The position numbers were made by a program, and so were the translations under genes. Positions 33,465 through 40,687 of a stretch of 64,000 bases of DNA are shown piece after piece. Source of the DNA: Bacteroidaceae bacterium (GTDB lineage: Bacteria > Bacteroidota > Bacteroidia > Bacteroidales > Bacteroidaceae). How positions within the stretch are numbered: position 1 is the first letter of the stretch; every line of letters begins with the position of its first letter. The notes under the pieces are model-generated. The model saw only the letters and a program-made list of their open reading frames with translations, made no database searches and was not told the origin of the DNA. The stretch lies in assembly GCA_017541025.1 (NCBI GenBank), contig JAFXZY010000002.1, forward strand, positions 1 through 64,000, in the 5' to 3' direction.

Positions 33465-34172
33465 TTATTTTTTCACTCCATTTCCTATTTCTGCCATAAG
33501 TTCTTTCATGCCTTCGCTGGCCCCCTTCATGATATGGCGGAAGTTCCTGATTGAATTCCATTGTACAGGCTTGGGGTCTATCAGATAGATAGGCGTTGTT
33601 GGTGGAACGTACTGGGTAAGCCCGGCAGCAGGATAAACATTCAAGCTAGTACCTATAATAATAAAGATGTCGGCCTCCATACATTCTGTTGCTGCCCGTT
33701 CAATCTCTGGAACAGGCTCACCAAACCACACAATGAAGGGACGCAGCTGACTACCGTCTTCGGCACAATCGCCCATTTTGACAAGAAGGTGCTCCTTATC
33801 CAGAGTTTGGATGTAGCGTGGGTCGTTTGGATTACGACTACTGGTAACCTTCATTAGTTCGCCGTGCAGATGAATGACATTCGTGCTGCCTGCCCGCTCG
33901 TGAAGGTCGTCAACATTCTGCGTAACAACGGTAACTTCGTATTGTTTCTCAAGTTCTGCTACTAACTTGTGTCCCAAACATGGTTCCTTCTGCAGAATCT
34001 GAGTTCGCAGATTGTTATAAAAATCTGTTACCAACTGTGGATTCCGTGCCCACCCTTTCGGCGTAGCCACATCCTCCACATTATATTTTTCCCATAGTCC
34101 GTCACTGTCACGGAACGTACTTACACCACTTTCGGCACTCATACCTGCACCAGTCAATACAACAACTTTCAT
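33465..34172 (-). CDS. cobB: NAD-dependent protein deacylase, SIR2 family
   Basis: This 235-residue sirtuin has 'LTGAGMSAESGVSTFRD' (NAD binding), 'TQNVDDLHERAG', the catalytic His in 'HLHGEL', 'IVWFGEPVP' and 'IIGTSLNVYPAAGL'. It removes acyl groups from lysines, consuming NAD. The usual four zinc-binding cysteines are not present between 'HLHGE' and 'RPFIVWFGE' (one Cys only, in 'GDCAEDG'). Zinc-less variants are common in Bacteroidetes. It is first in an operon with the nucleoside kinase, which may link it to nucleotide/NAD metabolism (inference). Confidence 0.9.
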   Translation of the reverse strand: MKVVVLTGAGMSAESGVSTFRDSDGLWEKYNVEDVATPKGWARNPQLVTDFYNNLRTQILQKEPCLGHKLVAELEKQYEVTVVTQNVDDLHERAGSTNVIHLHGELMKVTSSRNPNDPRYIQTLDKEHLLVKMGDCAEDGSQLRPFIVWFGEPVPEIERAATECMEADIFIIIGTSLNVYPAAGLTQYVPPTTPIYLIDPKPVQWNSIRNFRHIMKGASEGMKELMAEIGNGVKK

Positions 34173-34203
34173 ATTTTAGCAATATTATAAAGTCACAAAC
34201 TTG

Positions 34204-34211
34204 CAAAGATA
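34204..34211 (-). promoter_or_regulatory. -7 element of the cobB operon
   Basis: TATCTTTG is read on the minus strand, 32 bp before the cobB ATG. The -33 position is unclear: TTTG copies lie at 14 and 23 bp. Confidence 0.5.
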
Positions 34212-34250
34212 TATATAATAATGTGCAAAAATAGCAAAAAAAATGTAATG

Positions 34251-34285
34251 TTTGACTTTTGGATAAATAAAATGTATTAATTTTG
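34251..34285 (+). promoter_or_regulatory. Promoter of the FKBP gene cluster
   Basis: The -7 TAATTTTG is at 34278-34285. Possible -33 TTTG copies are at 34251-34254 and 34258-34261, with spacers of 23 and 16 bp. It is divergent from the cobB promoter. Confidence 0.5.
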
Positions 34286-34314
34286 CGCCGCATAATAGTA
34301 ATTGTATTCAAAGA

Positions 34315-34899
34315 ATGAACAAAATTAGCTACGCTTTGGGCCTTGGCATTGGTCAACAGCTCAAGAGTATGAACATTGAAGATTTCAGCATTGAGGATTT
34401 CACAAAGAGCATCAGTGAAGTGATGGCGGGTAAGGAAACAGTCATCAGTAGCAGAGAGGCTCAAGTAATGCTGAACGAGTATTTCCAGAAGAAAGAGAAA
34501 GAACAGGCACAGACAGCCATTGCAGAAGGCAAGGTATATCTTGAACAGAATGCCAAGCGTGATGGCGTAACCCAGACCAAGAGCGGATTGCAGTACGAAG
34601 TACTTACAGAAGGTACAGGTAAGAGTCCCAAGGCTACGGACACAGTACGTTGTCATTACGAGGGTCGCCTGTTGGACGGTACTGTATTTGACAGCAGCTA
34701 TAAGCGCGGTGAGCCTGCAGACTTCGGACTGAATCAGGTTATTCCCGGTTGGACCGAGGGTGTTCAGCTGATGAAGGAAGGTGCCAAGTTCCGTTTCCAT
34801 ATTCCTTATTTGCTGGCTTACGGCGAGCGTGGCGCAGGAGCACAGATTCCTCCCTATAGTACGCTTGTCTTCGATGTAGAACTGATTAAGGTGCTGTAA
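34315..34899 (+). CDS. FKBP-type peptidyl-prolyl isomerase, cytoplasmic FklB-like
   Basis: This 194-residue isomerase has no signal peptide and is predicted cytoplasmic. An N-terminal helical dimerisation domain ('SYALGLGIGQQLKSM') is followed by an FKBP domain with 'VRCHYEGRLLDGTVFDSSY', 'QVIPGWTEGVQLM', 'IPYLLAYGERG' and 'IPPYSTLVFDVELIKV'. It catalyses cis-trans isomerisation of Xaa-Pro bonds. It is the first of three consecutive FKBP genes with different predicted locations. Short simple repeats separate it from the second. Confidence 0.93.
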   Translation: MNKISYALGLGIGQQLKSMNIEDFSIEDFTKSISEVMAGKETVISSREAQVMLNEYFQKKEKEQAQTAIAEGKVYLEQNAKRDGVTQTKSGLQYEVLTEGTGKSPKATDTVRCHYEGRLLDGTVFDSSYKRGEPADFGLNQVIPGWTEGVQLMKEGAKFRFHIPYLLAYGERGAGAQIPPYSTLVFDVELIKVL

Positions 34900-34954
34900 A
34901 ATTGAGAGTTGAGAATTGAAAACACATAGATTAACATAAAAAAAACAAAAAGCA

Positions 34955-35824
34955 ATGAAAAAGATTTCTATTATTGCAGCTGTTGTTCTGGCTGCTATTA
35001 TGGCCTCTTGTGGTAACGGTACTCCCAAGGCTAATTTGAAAACTGATGTTGATACACTGAGTTATGCATTCGGTATGTCTCAGACTCAGGGTCTGAAGGA
35101 CTATTTGGCTCAGCGTGAAGGCGTAGACACCACCTTCATGAATGAGTTCGTAAAGGGTTTAAACGACGGCGCCAATGCTGGCGACGACAAGAAGAAGAGT
35201 GCTTACTTTGCAGGTCTTCGTATTGGTCAGATGATTAGCCAGCAGTGGGTTAAGGGTATCAATTATGAACTGTTTGGCGAGGATAGCACTCAGACTATCA
35301 GCCTTAATAATCTTTTGGCAGGTTTCGTTGCCGGAACACTTGGCAAAGGCGGTTTGATGTCTGTTGATGAGGCTACTTCAACCCGTGAGAATCTGATGCA
35401 GAGCATTAAGGCTGCTCAGACAGAGAAGAAGTACGGTGAGTGGAAGGCAGAGTGCGAGGAGTTCATGAAGAAGATTGCCAAGAAGGACGGTATCAAGAAG
35501 CTGGATAAGGGCGTTTACTATGAGGTCCTCACCGAAGGTACTGGTGATATTCCTGCAGACTCTAGCCGTGTAAAGGTTAACTATGAGGGTAAACTCATCA
35601 ACGACACTATCTTTGATAGCAGCTACCAGCGTGGCGAGCCCACAACCTTCCGTTGCAATCAGGTTATTGCTGGATGGACTGAGGCTCTTACTCACATGCC
35701 TGTAGGTTCAACGTGGATGGTTTATATTCCTCAAGATCAGGCTTATGCAGAGCGTGAGGCTGGTAAGATTAAGCCATTCTCTTGCCTGATCTTCAAGATT
35801 GAGTTGGTTGGCATCGAGAAGTAA
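34955..35824 (+). CDS. FKBP-type peptidyl-prolyl isomerase, lipoprotein
   Basis: This 289-residue FKBP has a lipoprotein signal ('IMASCGN', Cys at residue 19). It has an N-terminal Mip/FkpA-like helical domain ('LSYAFGMSQTQGLKDYL') and a C-terminal FKBP domain ('VNYEGKLINDTIFDSSY', 'QVIAGWTEALTHM', 'IPQDQAYAERE'). It is probably anchored in the outer or inner membrane and folds exported proteins. Some aromatic active-site positions differ from the cytoplasmic paralogue (for example 'RCNQVIAGW'), but the domain is complete. Confidence 0.92.
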   Translation: MKKISIIAAVVLAAIMASCGNGTPKANLKTDVDTLSYAFGMSQTQGLKDYLAQREGVDTTFMNEFVKGLNDGANAGDDKKKSAYFAGLRIGQMISQQWVKGINYELFGEDSTQTISLNNLLAGFVAGTLGKGGLMSVDEATSTRENLMQSIKAAQTEKKYGEWKAECEEFMKKIAKKDGIKKLDKGVYYEVLTEGTGDIPADSSRVKVNYEGKLINDTIFDSSYQRGEPTTFRCNQVIAGWTEALTHMPVGSTWMVYIPQDQAYAEREAGKIKPFSCLIFKIELVGIEK

Positions 35825-35825
35825 T

Positions 35826-35864
35826 TGGATTAGAGATTAAGGATTAGGGATTAGAGATTAGGGA
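35826..35864. repeat. Tandem repeat of GGATTAG/AGATTA units
   Basis: GGATTAGAGATTAAGGATTA and similar units fill the 48-bp gap between the second and third FKBP genes. The array does not overlap coding sequence. Confidence 0.7.
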
Positions 35865-35872
35865 AGAAAAAA

Positions 35873-36766
35873 ATGAAGAAGATATTTCTTTTTTCTCTTT
35901 GCGCCCTTTTGGCTTTAGGCACATCTGCAGCAAGTAAGAAGAAGACAAACAAGAAGGCTGCCAAAGCACCCGTCGAGGTGGTTGACACCGTATCGGTTGA
36001 TACCTTCAGTTACCTGTTTGGTAAGGCTAACACCAATGGTCTGACAAACTATCTGACTCAGCGTATGGGTGTTGATGTTGCTTATCTTGAGGATTTTGTA
36101 AAAGGCTTTCAGCAGACTGCGCTCACAGAAGCCGACAAGAGAGAGAAGGCTCGTCTGGCCGGTATTGAAATCCGTTCTCAGGTAGAGAATCAGGTGATTG
36201 CTCAAGCCAACAAGCAGATTAATGATAGTGTTGACATCCTAAATAAGGCTCTTTTTGTGAAGGGTTTCCAGGATGGTATTACACAGTCTAACATGACCAT
36301 CAGCATGGATAGTATTCAGACTGTGGTTAAAAAACAGATGGATTACTATCATAAGGTAAAAATGGAGAAGAAGTATGGTGCCAATCGTATTGCCGGTGAG
36401 GAATTCCTGAAGAAGAACGTTAAGGCTGACAGTGTTCAGACTACCGCCAGTGGTCTTCAGTACAAGATTCTCACCAAGGGAACCGGCGAGATTCCTCAGG
36501 CTACCGACAAGGTTAAGGTGCACTATGAAGGCCACCTTATTGACGGTACTGAGTTCGACAGTTCTTATAAGCGAAACAACCCTGCAACTTTCGCTGCTAA
36601 TCAGGTGATTAAGGGCTGGACTGAGGCACTTACTATGATGCCCGTAGGCAGTAAATGGATGCTTTACATTCCCCAGGAATTAGCTTATGGAGATAGAGAG
36701 CAGAATAAGATTCCCCCTTTCTCTACGCTAATATTTACTGTTGAATTACTGGAGATTGTGAAATAA
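35873..36766 (+). CDS. FKBP-type peptidyl-prolyl isomerase, periplasmic
   Basis: This 297-residue FKBP has a cleavable signal peptide (ends 'LGTSAAS'). A Lys-rich start of the mature protein is followed by the helical domain ('FSYLFGKANTNGLTNYL') and an FKBP domain ('VHYEGHLIDGTEFDSSY', 'QVIKGWTEALTMMPVG', 'IPQELAYGDRE', 'IPPFSTLIFTVELLEI'). It is clearly a paralogue of the two genes before it. A strong terminator follows, closing the cluster. Confidence 0.92.
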   Translation: MKKIFLFSLCALLALGTSAASKKKTNKKAAKAPVEVVDTVSVDTFSYLFGKANTNGLTNYLTQRMGVDVAYLEDFVKGFQQTALTEADKREKARLAGIEIRSQVENQVIAQANKQINDSVDILNKALFVKGFQDGITQSNMTISMDSIQTVVKKQMDYYHKVKMEKKYGANRIAGEEFLKKNVKADSVQTTASGLQYKILTKGTGEIPQATDKVKVHYEGHLIDGTEFDSSYKRNNPATFAANQVIKGWTEALTMMPVGSKWMLYIPQELAYGDREQNKIPPFSTLIFTVELLEIVK

Positions 36767-36783
36767 AGCATCACATAACAAGC

Positions 36784-36821
36784 AAAAAGACACCAAAATC
36801 ATCATTTGGTGTCTTTTTTTT
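36784..36821 (+). terminator. Strong intrinsic terminator of the FKBP cluster
   Basis: AAAAAGACACCAAA pairs with TTTGGTGTCTTTTT around a short loop, and eight T follow. Confidence 0.9.
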
Positions 36822-36831
36822 GCCCTTTTTC

Positions 36832-36862
36832 TTTCAAGAATTACATAAAAGTCGTATTTTTG
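36832..36862 (+). promoter_or_regulatory. Promoter of the Lrp/AsnC operon
   Basis: TATTTTTG (36855-36862) is a full -7 match. TTTC at 36832-36835 is a weak -33, 19 bp upstream. The ATG follows 31 bp later. Confidence 0.6.
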
Positions 36863-36893
36863 CTATCAAATTATTACAGTTCAATATTATTTT

Positions 36894-37391
36894 ATGGAAA
36901 AGATTGACAACCTCGACAAGAAAATTCTTGAGATTATTTCAAACAATGCCAGAATTCCCTTTAAGGATGTAGCCGCTGAATGTGGCGTCAGTAGAGCTGC
37001 CGTTCACCAGCGCGTACAGCGCCTTATTGATATGGGTGTTATCGTTGGATCCGGATACCATGTAAATCCTTGTAGTTTAGGTTATAACACTTGCACCTAT
37101 GTAGGTATCAAACTGGAAAAAGGTTCTATGTATAAGGGCGTAGTTCAGGAATTCATTAAGATTCCCGAGATTGTGGAATGCCATTTTACAACAGGTCCTT
37201 ACACCATGCTGGTTAAGTTGTATGCTCGCGACAATGCTCATCTGATGGAGTTGCTGAACAACCGCCTTCAGGAGATTGCCGGTGTTGTTTCTACCGAAAC
37301 ACTTATCTCGCTGAAGCAGAGTATCAAGAAAGAAGTGCCCATTGGTTTGCAGCGTGAAGAGACAAAACCCATTTCATTGGACGAGGAATAG
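36894..37391 (+). CDS. Lrp/AsnC family transcriptional regulator
   Basis: This 165-residue regulator has an N-terminal winged HTH ('LDKKILEIISNNARIPFKDV', then 'CGVSRAAVHQRVQRL') and a C-terminal RAM/AsnC effector domain ('VECHFTTGPYTMLVKLYARD'). Members sense amino acids and act as dimers or octamers. It lies 6 bp before a gene for a fused amidohydrolase/dipeptidase, so control of peptide or amino-acid use is a reasonable inference. The tail of about 15 residues after the RAM domain is acidic. Confidence 0.9.
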   Translation: MEKIDNLDKKILEIISNNARIPFKDVAAECGVSRAAVHQRVQRLIDMGVIVGSGYHVNPCSLGYNTCTYVGIKLEKGSMYKGVVQEFIKIPEIVECHFTTGPYTMLVKLYARDNAHLMELLNNRLQEIAGVVSTETLISLKQSIKKEVPIGLQREETKPISLDEE

Positions 37392-37397
37392 CCTGAT

Positions 37398-39113
37398 ATG
37401 CAGACAGCACGCCCTATAATAGGCATTACAGGCAATTTTGGAGCCAAAGGATGTGAGTTGGCACAGGGCTACTACGAGTCGGTTCTGCAGGCAGGAGGCA
37501 TACCTATGGTACTACCACCTTATGATGATGCCGCCGCTCTCTGTCAAACGCTCGATAAGGTGGATGGGATCCTTCTCTCTGGAGGAGGTGACATCAATCC
37601 ACTTCTGTTAGGCGAAGAACCTATCCCTGGGCTGCACGGCATTTGTCCGCAGAGAGACGAAATGGAACTTCTCTTGGTTCGAGAGGCTTATAACCGACAG
37701 ATACCTATCTTAGGCATCTGCCGTGGCATCCAAGTCTTGGTGGCCGCCCTCGGAGGAACCCTTTATCAAGACCTCAATACACAGTATTCTGAGGCTCCTT
37801 TGATAAAGCACGACCAAGATTTGGACCGTGCCTACGCCTCTCACTCTGTCAAACTGGAAGCAAAAAGCACGCTTGCCCAACTCTTCCCGGAAGTTGCAGA
37901 AAAAGGTCTGCCCGTCAACTCCTTCCATCATCAGGCTGTACGAACACCAGGCCCACTTCTGCGCATTTCAGCAAGGGCCACAGACGGTGTGATTGAAGCC
38001 GTTGAGAGCAACGAGTTCAAGAGCATCATAGGTGTTCAGTGGCATCCGGAATGCTTTATCACCAGAGGCGACCGCTGCATGATGCCGCTCTTTGACTGGC
38101 TCGTATCAGAAGCCTCATCCTTTGCCGAAGCCAAGCATATTCATCGTAGGATTATCACCCTCGACAGTCATTGCGATACGCCCATGTTCTTCTCGGAAGG
38201 CTATACAGCCGATATGTTTGCTAGGCGAACAGATAAGGTGCTGGTTGACCTTCCTAAAATGAGAGAAGGCTTTCTGGATGCTTCCATTATGGTAGCATAT
38301 CTGAAGCAGGGCGAACGAGATGTCGAATCTCTCTTGGCTGCAACAGCGAAAGCCAACCGTATCCTTACTCAAATAGAGGAAATGGTGGCAGCTAACTGTA
38401 CAGCCGTTGATATTGCCTATACACCTTCAGATATTGCCCGATTGAAGCATGTTGGCAAGAAAGCTATTATGCTGGGTATAGAAAACGGTTATGCCATAGG
38501 AAAGGACCTTAGTCTGCTGGAACATTTTGCCAAACGCGGCATTGTCTATATGACACTTTGCCACAATGGCGATAACGATATCTGCGATTCAGCCAAGGGA
38601 AATGCAGAACATGGCGGTTTGAGTCCGTTTGGTGAGCAGGTGGTTCTGGAGATGAACCGCCTGGGTATTATGGTGGATTTGAGCCATGCTGCCGAATCCA
38701 GTTTCTACGATGCCCTCGAGGTTAGTAAGAAACCCATCGTTTGCAGTCATAGCAGTGCCCGTGCCCTTTGTGACCATCCTCGCAACCTTACTGACGAACA
38801 GATGAAGGCGTTGGCACAGAAGGGAGGTGTCGCACAAGTTACCATGTATAATGGTTTCTTGCGTTCTGACGGTAAAGCTACTATTCTGGATGCCGTAGAG
38901 CACTTGAATCACATGGTGAACATTATGGGTATAGAACACGTGGGCATAGGTACCGACTTTGATGGAGATGGTGGCATTCCTGGTATGGCCAATGCATCTG
39001 AGGTTATCAACTTTACCCGTCGTCTCCTACAGGAACGTTATTCCGAGGAGCAGATTCAGATGATTTGGGGAGGAAACTTCCTCCGTGTGATGGAGCAAAT
39101 AAAGAACATTTAA
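37398..39113 (+). CDS. Fusion: class C26 gamma-glutamyl hydrolase and M19 membrane-dipeptidase-like
   Basis: This 571-residue two-domain protein has no signal peptide. Residues 1-235 form a class I glutamine amidotransferase-like C26 domain: 'ITGNFG', 'LSGGGDINP', the nucleophile Cys in 'GICRGIQ', and 'FHHQAV' and 'QWHPE' for the His and Glu. Residues about 248-571 form an M19 dipeptidase: 'LDSHCDTP' (metal ligands), 'IENGY', 'DLSHAAE', 'CSHSSAR', 'GIGTDFDGDGG'. The pair suggests sequential cleavage of gamma-glutamyl and dipeptide bonds, for example in glutathione-like or peptidoglycan peptides. The substrate is inference. Cys at GICRG is intact, so both halves look active. Confidence 0.88.
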   Translation: MQTARPIIGITGNFGAKGCELAQGYYESVLQAGGIPMVLPPYDDAAALCQTLDKVDGILLSGGGDINPLLLGEEPIPGLHGICPQRDEMELLLVREAYNRQIPILGICRGIQVLVAALGGTLYQDLNTQYSEAPLIKHDQDLDRAYASHSVKLEAKSTLAQLFPEVAEKGLPVNSFHHQAVRTPGPLLRISARATDGVIEAVESNEFKSIIGVQWHPECFITRGDRCMMPLFDWLVSEASSFAEAKHIHRRIITLDSHCDTPMFFSEGYTADMFARRTDKVLVDLPKMREGFLDASIMVAYLKQGERDVESLLAATAKANRILTQIEEMVAANCTAVDIAYTPSDIARLKHVGKKAIMLGIENGYAIGKDLSLLEHFAKRGIVYMTLCHNGDNDICDSAKGNAEHGGLSPFGEQVVLEMNRLGIMVDLSHAAESSFYDALEVSKKPIVCSHSSARALCDHPRNLTDEQMKALAQKGGVAQVTMYNGFLRSDGKATILDAVEHLNHMVNIMGIEHVGIGTDFDGDGGIPGMANASEVINFTRRLLQERYSEEQIQMIWGGNFLRVMEQIKNI

Positions 39114-39131
39114 GCTTATACATTATTTATA

Positions 39132-40124
39132 ATGAGATACATTCTTTTAACCGCTTTGGCTTGTTTACTTTCAGCCTGTGGCGGAAAAACCAAGAGTAAG
39201 GCAGGAGGGGCTGACACCATTGCTTTGGCGCCTTGCCCAACTTTCAATACAGACACTTGCATGAAGTACATTCAGGAGCAATGCGACTTTGGTCCTCGTG
39301 TAACGGGTTCCAAGGAATCTGTTCTATGCAAGCAGTATATTGTTGACCAGTTTAATCGTTTGGGTGCAGTAGTTGAGGAACAGCCTTGCGAGGTTACCAT
39401 TTGGGACAACTCTAAACTTCCTGCCTGTAATATTATAGCCAAGTTAAACCCAGAGAATACTGACCGCATCCTCTTTTGTGCCCATTGGGACAGTCGTCCT
39501 TGGGCTGATAACGACGAGGATGAGAAGAATCACCAAAAGCCCGTTCTGGCAGCCAACGATGGAGCCAGCGGTGTGGCAGTAATGATGGAACTCTGCCGTC
39601 TTTTGCAGCAGAAACCTGTAAAGGTGGGCATCGATTTTGTTTGCTTTGATGCCGAAGACTTAGGAACTCCCCAGTGGGCCGAGACAGAGGAGTCCGACAG
39701 CCACACTTGGTGTTTGGGCTCCAAGTATTGGGCTGAGAAGGCACGCGAGGATGGCTATCGTGCCCGTTATGGGGTACTCTTGGATATGGTTGGCGGCAGA
39801 GGCAGCGTATTTCCTGCTGAGAGGGTAAGTCAGGAATTTGCCCAACCCATAGTAAGCCTGATTTGGCGTTTGGGAAATCAGATTGGTTACGGACATTATT
39901 TCCCTCTGAACAGGGAAGGCGGTTTCCTGATGGATGACCATGTAAATGTGAACCGCTATGCCCGTATTCCCTGCATCGACATTGTGCCCTACTTTACAGA
40001 TGGTCCAAGCAGCTTCGGACCAACCTGGCATACGGTTAATGATACACCAGAGAACATAGACCCCAACGTCTTGGAGGCTGTAGGTCAGACACTTACACAA
40101 CTTATTTATAACGAGGAACTATGA
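39132..40124 (+). CDS. Glutaminyl-peptide cyclotransferase-like M28-family lipoprotein
   Basis: This 330-residue lipoprotein (lipobox 'LLSAC', Cys 16) has an M28-type fold like bacterial and animal glutaminyl cyclases. Landmarks are 'HWDSRPWAD' (zinc His/Asp region), 'ANDGASGVAVMMEL', 'DAEDLG', 'LDMVGG' and 'PTWHTVNDT' (distal His). The single-zinc cyclase type is supported by the wording of these motifs, but an aminopeptidase cannot be ruled out by eye. It would convert N-terminal Gln to pyroglutamate in the periplasm. That fits the many signal peptides here followed by Gln. Its stop overlaps the sufE start (ATGA). Confidence 0.85.
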   Translation: MRYILLTALACLLSACGGKTKSKAGGADTIALAPCPTFNTDTCMKYIQEQCDFGPRVTGSKESVLCKQYIVDQFNRLGAVVEEQPCEVTIWDNSKLPACNIIAKLNPENTDRILFCAHWDSRPWADNDEDEKNHQKPVLAANDGASGVAVMMELCRLLQQKPVKVGIDFVCFDAEDLGTPQWAETEESDSHTWCLGSKYWAEKAREDGYRARYGVLLDMVGGRGSVFPAERVSQEFAQPIVSLIWRLGNQIGYGHYFPLNREGGFLMDDHVNVNRYARIPCIDIVPYFTDGPSSFGPTWHTVNDTPENIDPNVLEAVGQTLTQLIYNEEL

Positions 40125-40567
40125 CAATAAACGAGATACAAGACGAGATTATAGAGGAATTCGCTGATTTTGACGATTGGATGGACCGTTACCAGCTGCT
40201 CATAGACTTGGGTAGCGAACAGCAGCCTCTCGATAACAAATACAAAACGGAACAGAACCTGATAGATGGCTGTCAGAGTCGTGTCTGGTTGCAGGCCGAC
40301 ATGCGGGACGGACTGGTTCACTTTCAAGCTGAGAGCGATGCCCTTATAGTAAAAGGTATAGTGGCGCTGCTCATTAGGGTGCTGAGCGACCACACTCCGC
40401 AGGAGATTTTGGATGCCGACCTCTACTTCATCGAGAAGATTGGTCTGAGAGAGCATCTCTCTCCCACACGTAGCAACGGCCTTTTGGCTATGCTGAAGCA
40501 AATGAAGCTTTACGCTTTAGCGTTTAAAGTAAAAGCTCCCTCCATCTCCCCCAAAGGAGGAGAGTAA
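40121..40567 (+). CDS. sufE: SufE family Fe-S cluster assembly protein
   Basis: This 148-residue cytoplasmic protein accepts sulfur from a cysteine desulfurase. The active Cys is in 'DGCQSRVWL' (residue about 50), with 'KGIVALLIRVLSDHTP' and 'GLREHLSPTRSNGL' as family motifs. The last 12 residues or so ('KAPSISPKGGE') are encoded by a CCCC/GGGG palindrome that also provides sequence up to the stop, so the natural C-terminus was probably altered by this repeat. It overlaps the preceding cyclase gene by 4 nt. Confidence 0.9.
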   Translation: MTINEIQDEIIEEFADFDDWMDRYQLLIDLGSEQQPLDNKYKTEQNLIDGCQSRVWLQADMRDGLVHFQAESDALIVKGIVALLIRVLSDHTPQEILDADLYFIEKIGLREHLSPTRSNGLLAMLKQMKLYALAFKVKAPSISPKGGE

Positions 40568-40677
40568 AGAATAGGAGAGATAAAAATTAAAAGAGAAAAG
40601 TTATATTCAAAAAGCTAAAATCAAAAAACAGGCAACCCAATTCTCCCTCTCCTTTGGGGAAGGACGTGGTGGGGCTG
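40536..40677. repeat. Pair of REP-like CCCC/GGGG palindromic elements
   Basis: The first is CTCCCTCCATCTCCCCCAAA then GGAGGAGAG (40536-40564), partly inside sufE. The second is CTCCCTCTCCTTTGGGGAAG (from 40643) followed by GACGTGGTGGGGCTGC. An A-rich stretch separates them. They are similar to elements at 18150 and 31714. Confidence 0.6.
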
Positions 40678-40687
40678 CTAATATATC

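Noticed and set aside
34108-35028. Minus-strand open frame of 306 codons across the first FKBP gene
   Set aside because: It is opposite a clear FKBP domain gene and overlaps the cobB start and both promoters.
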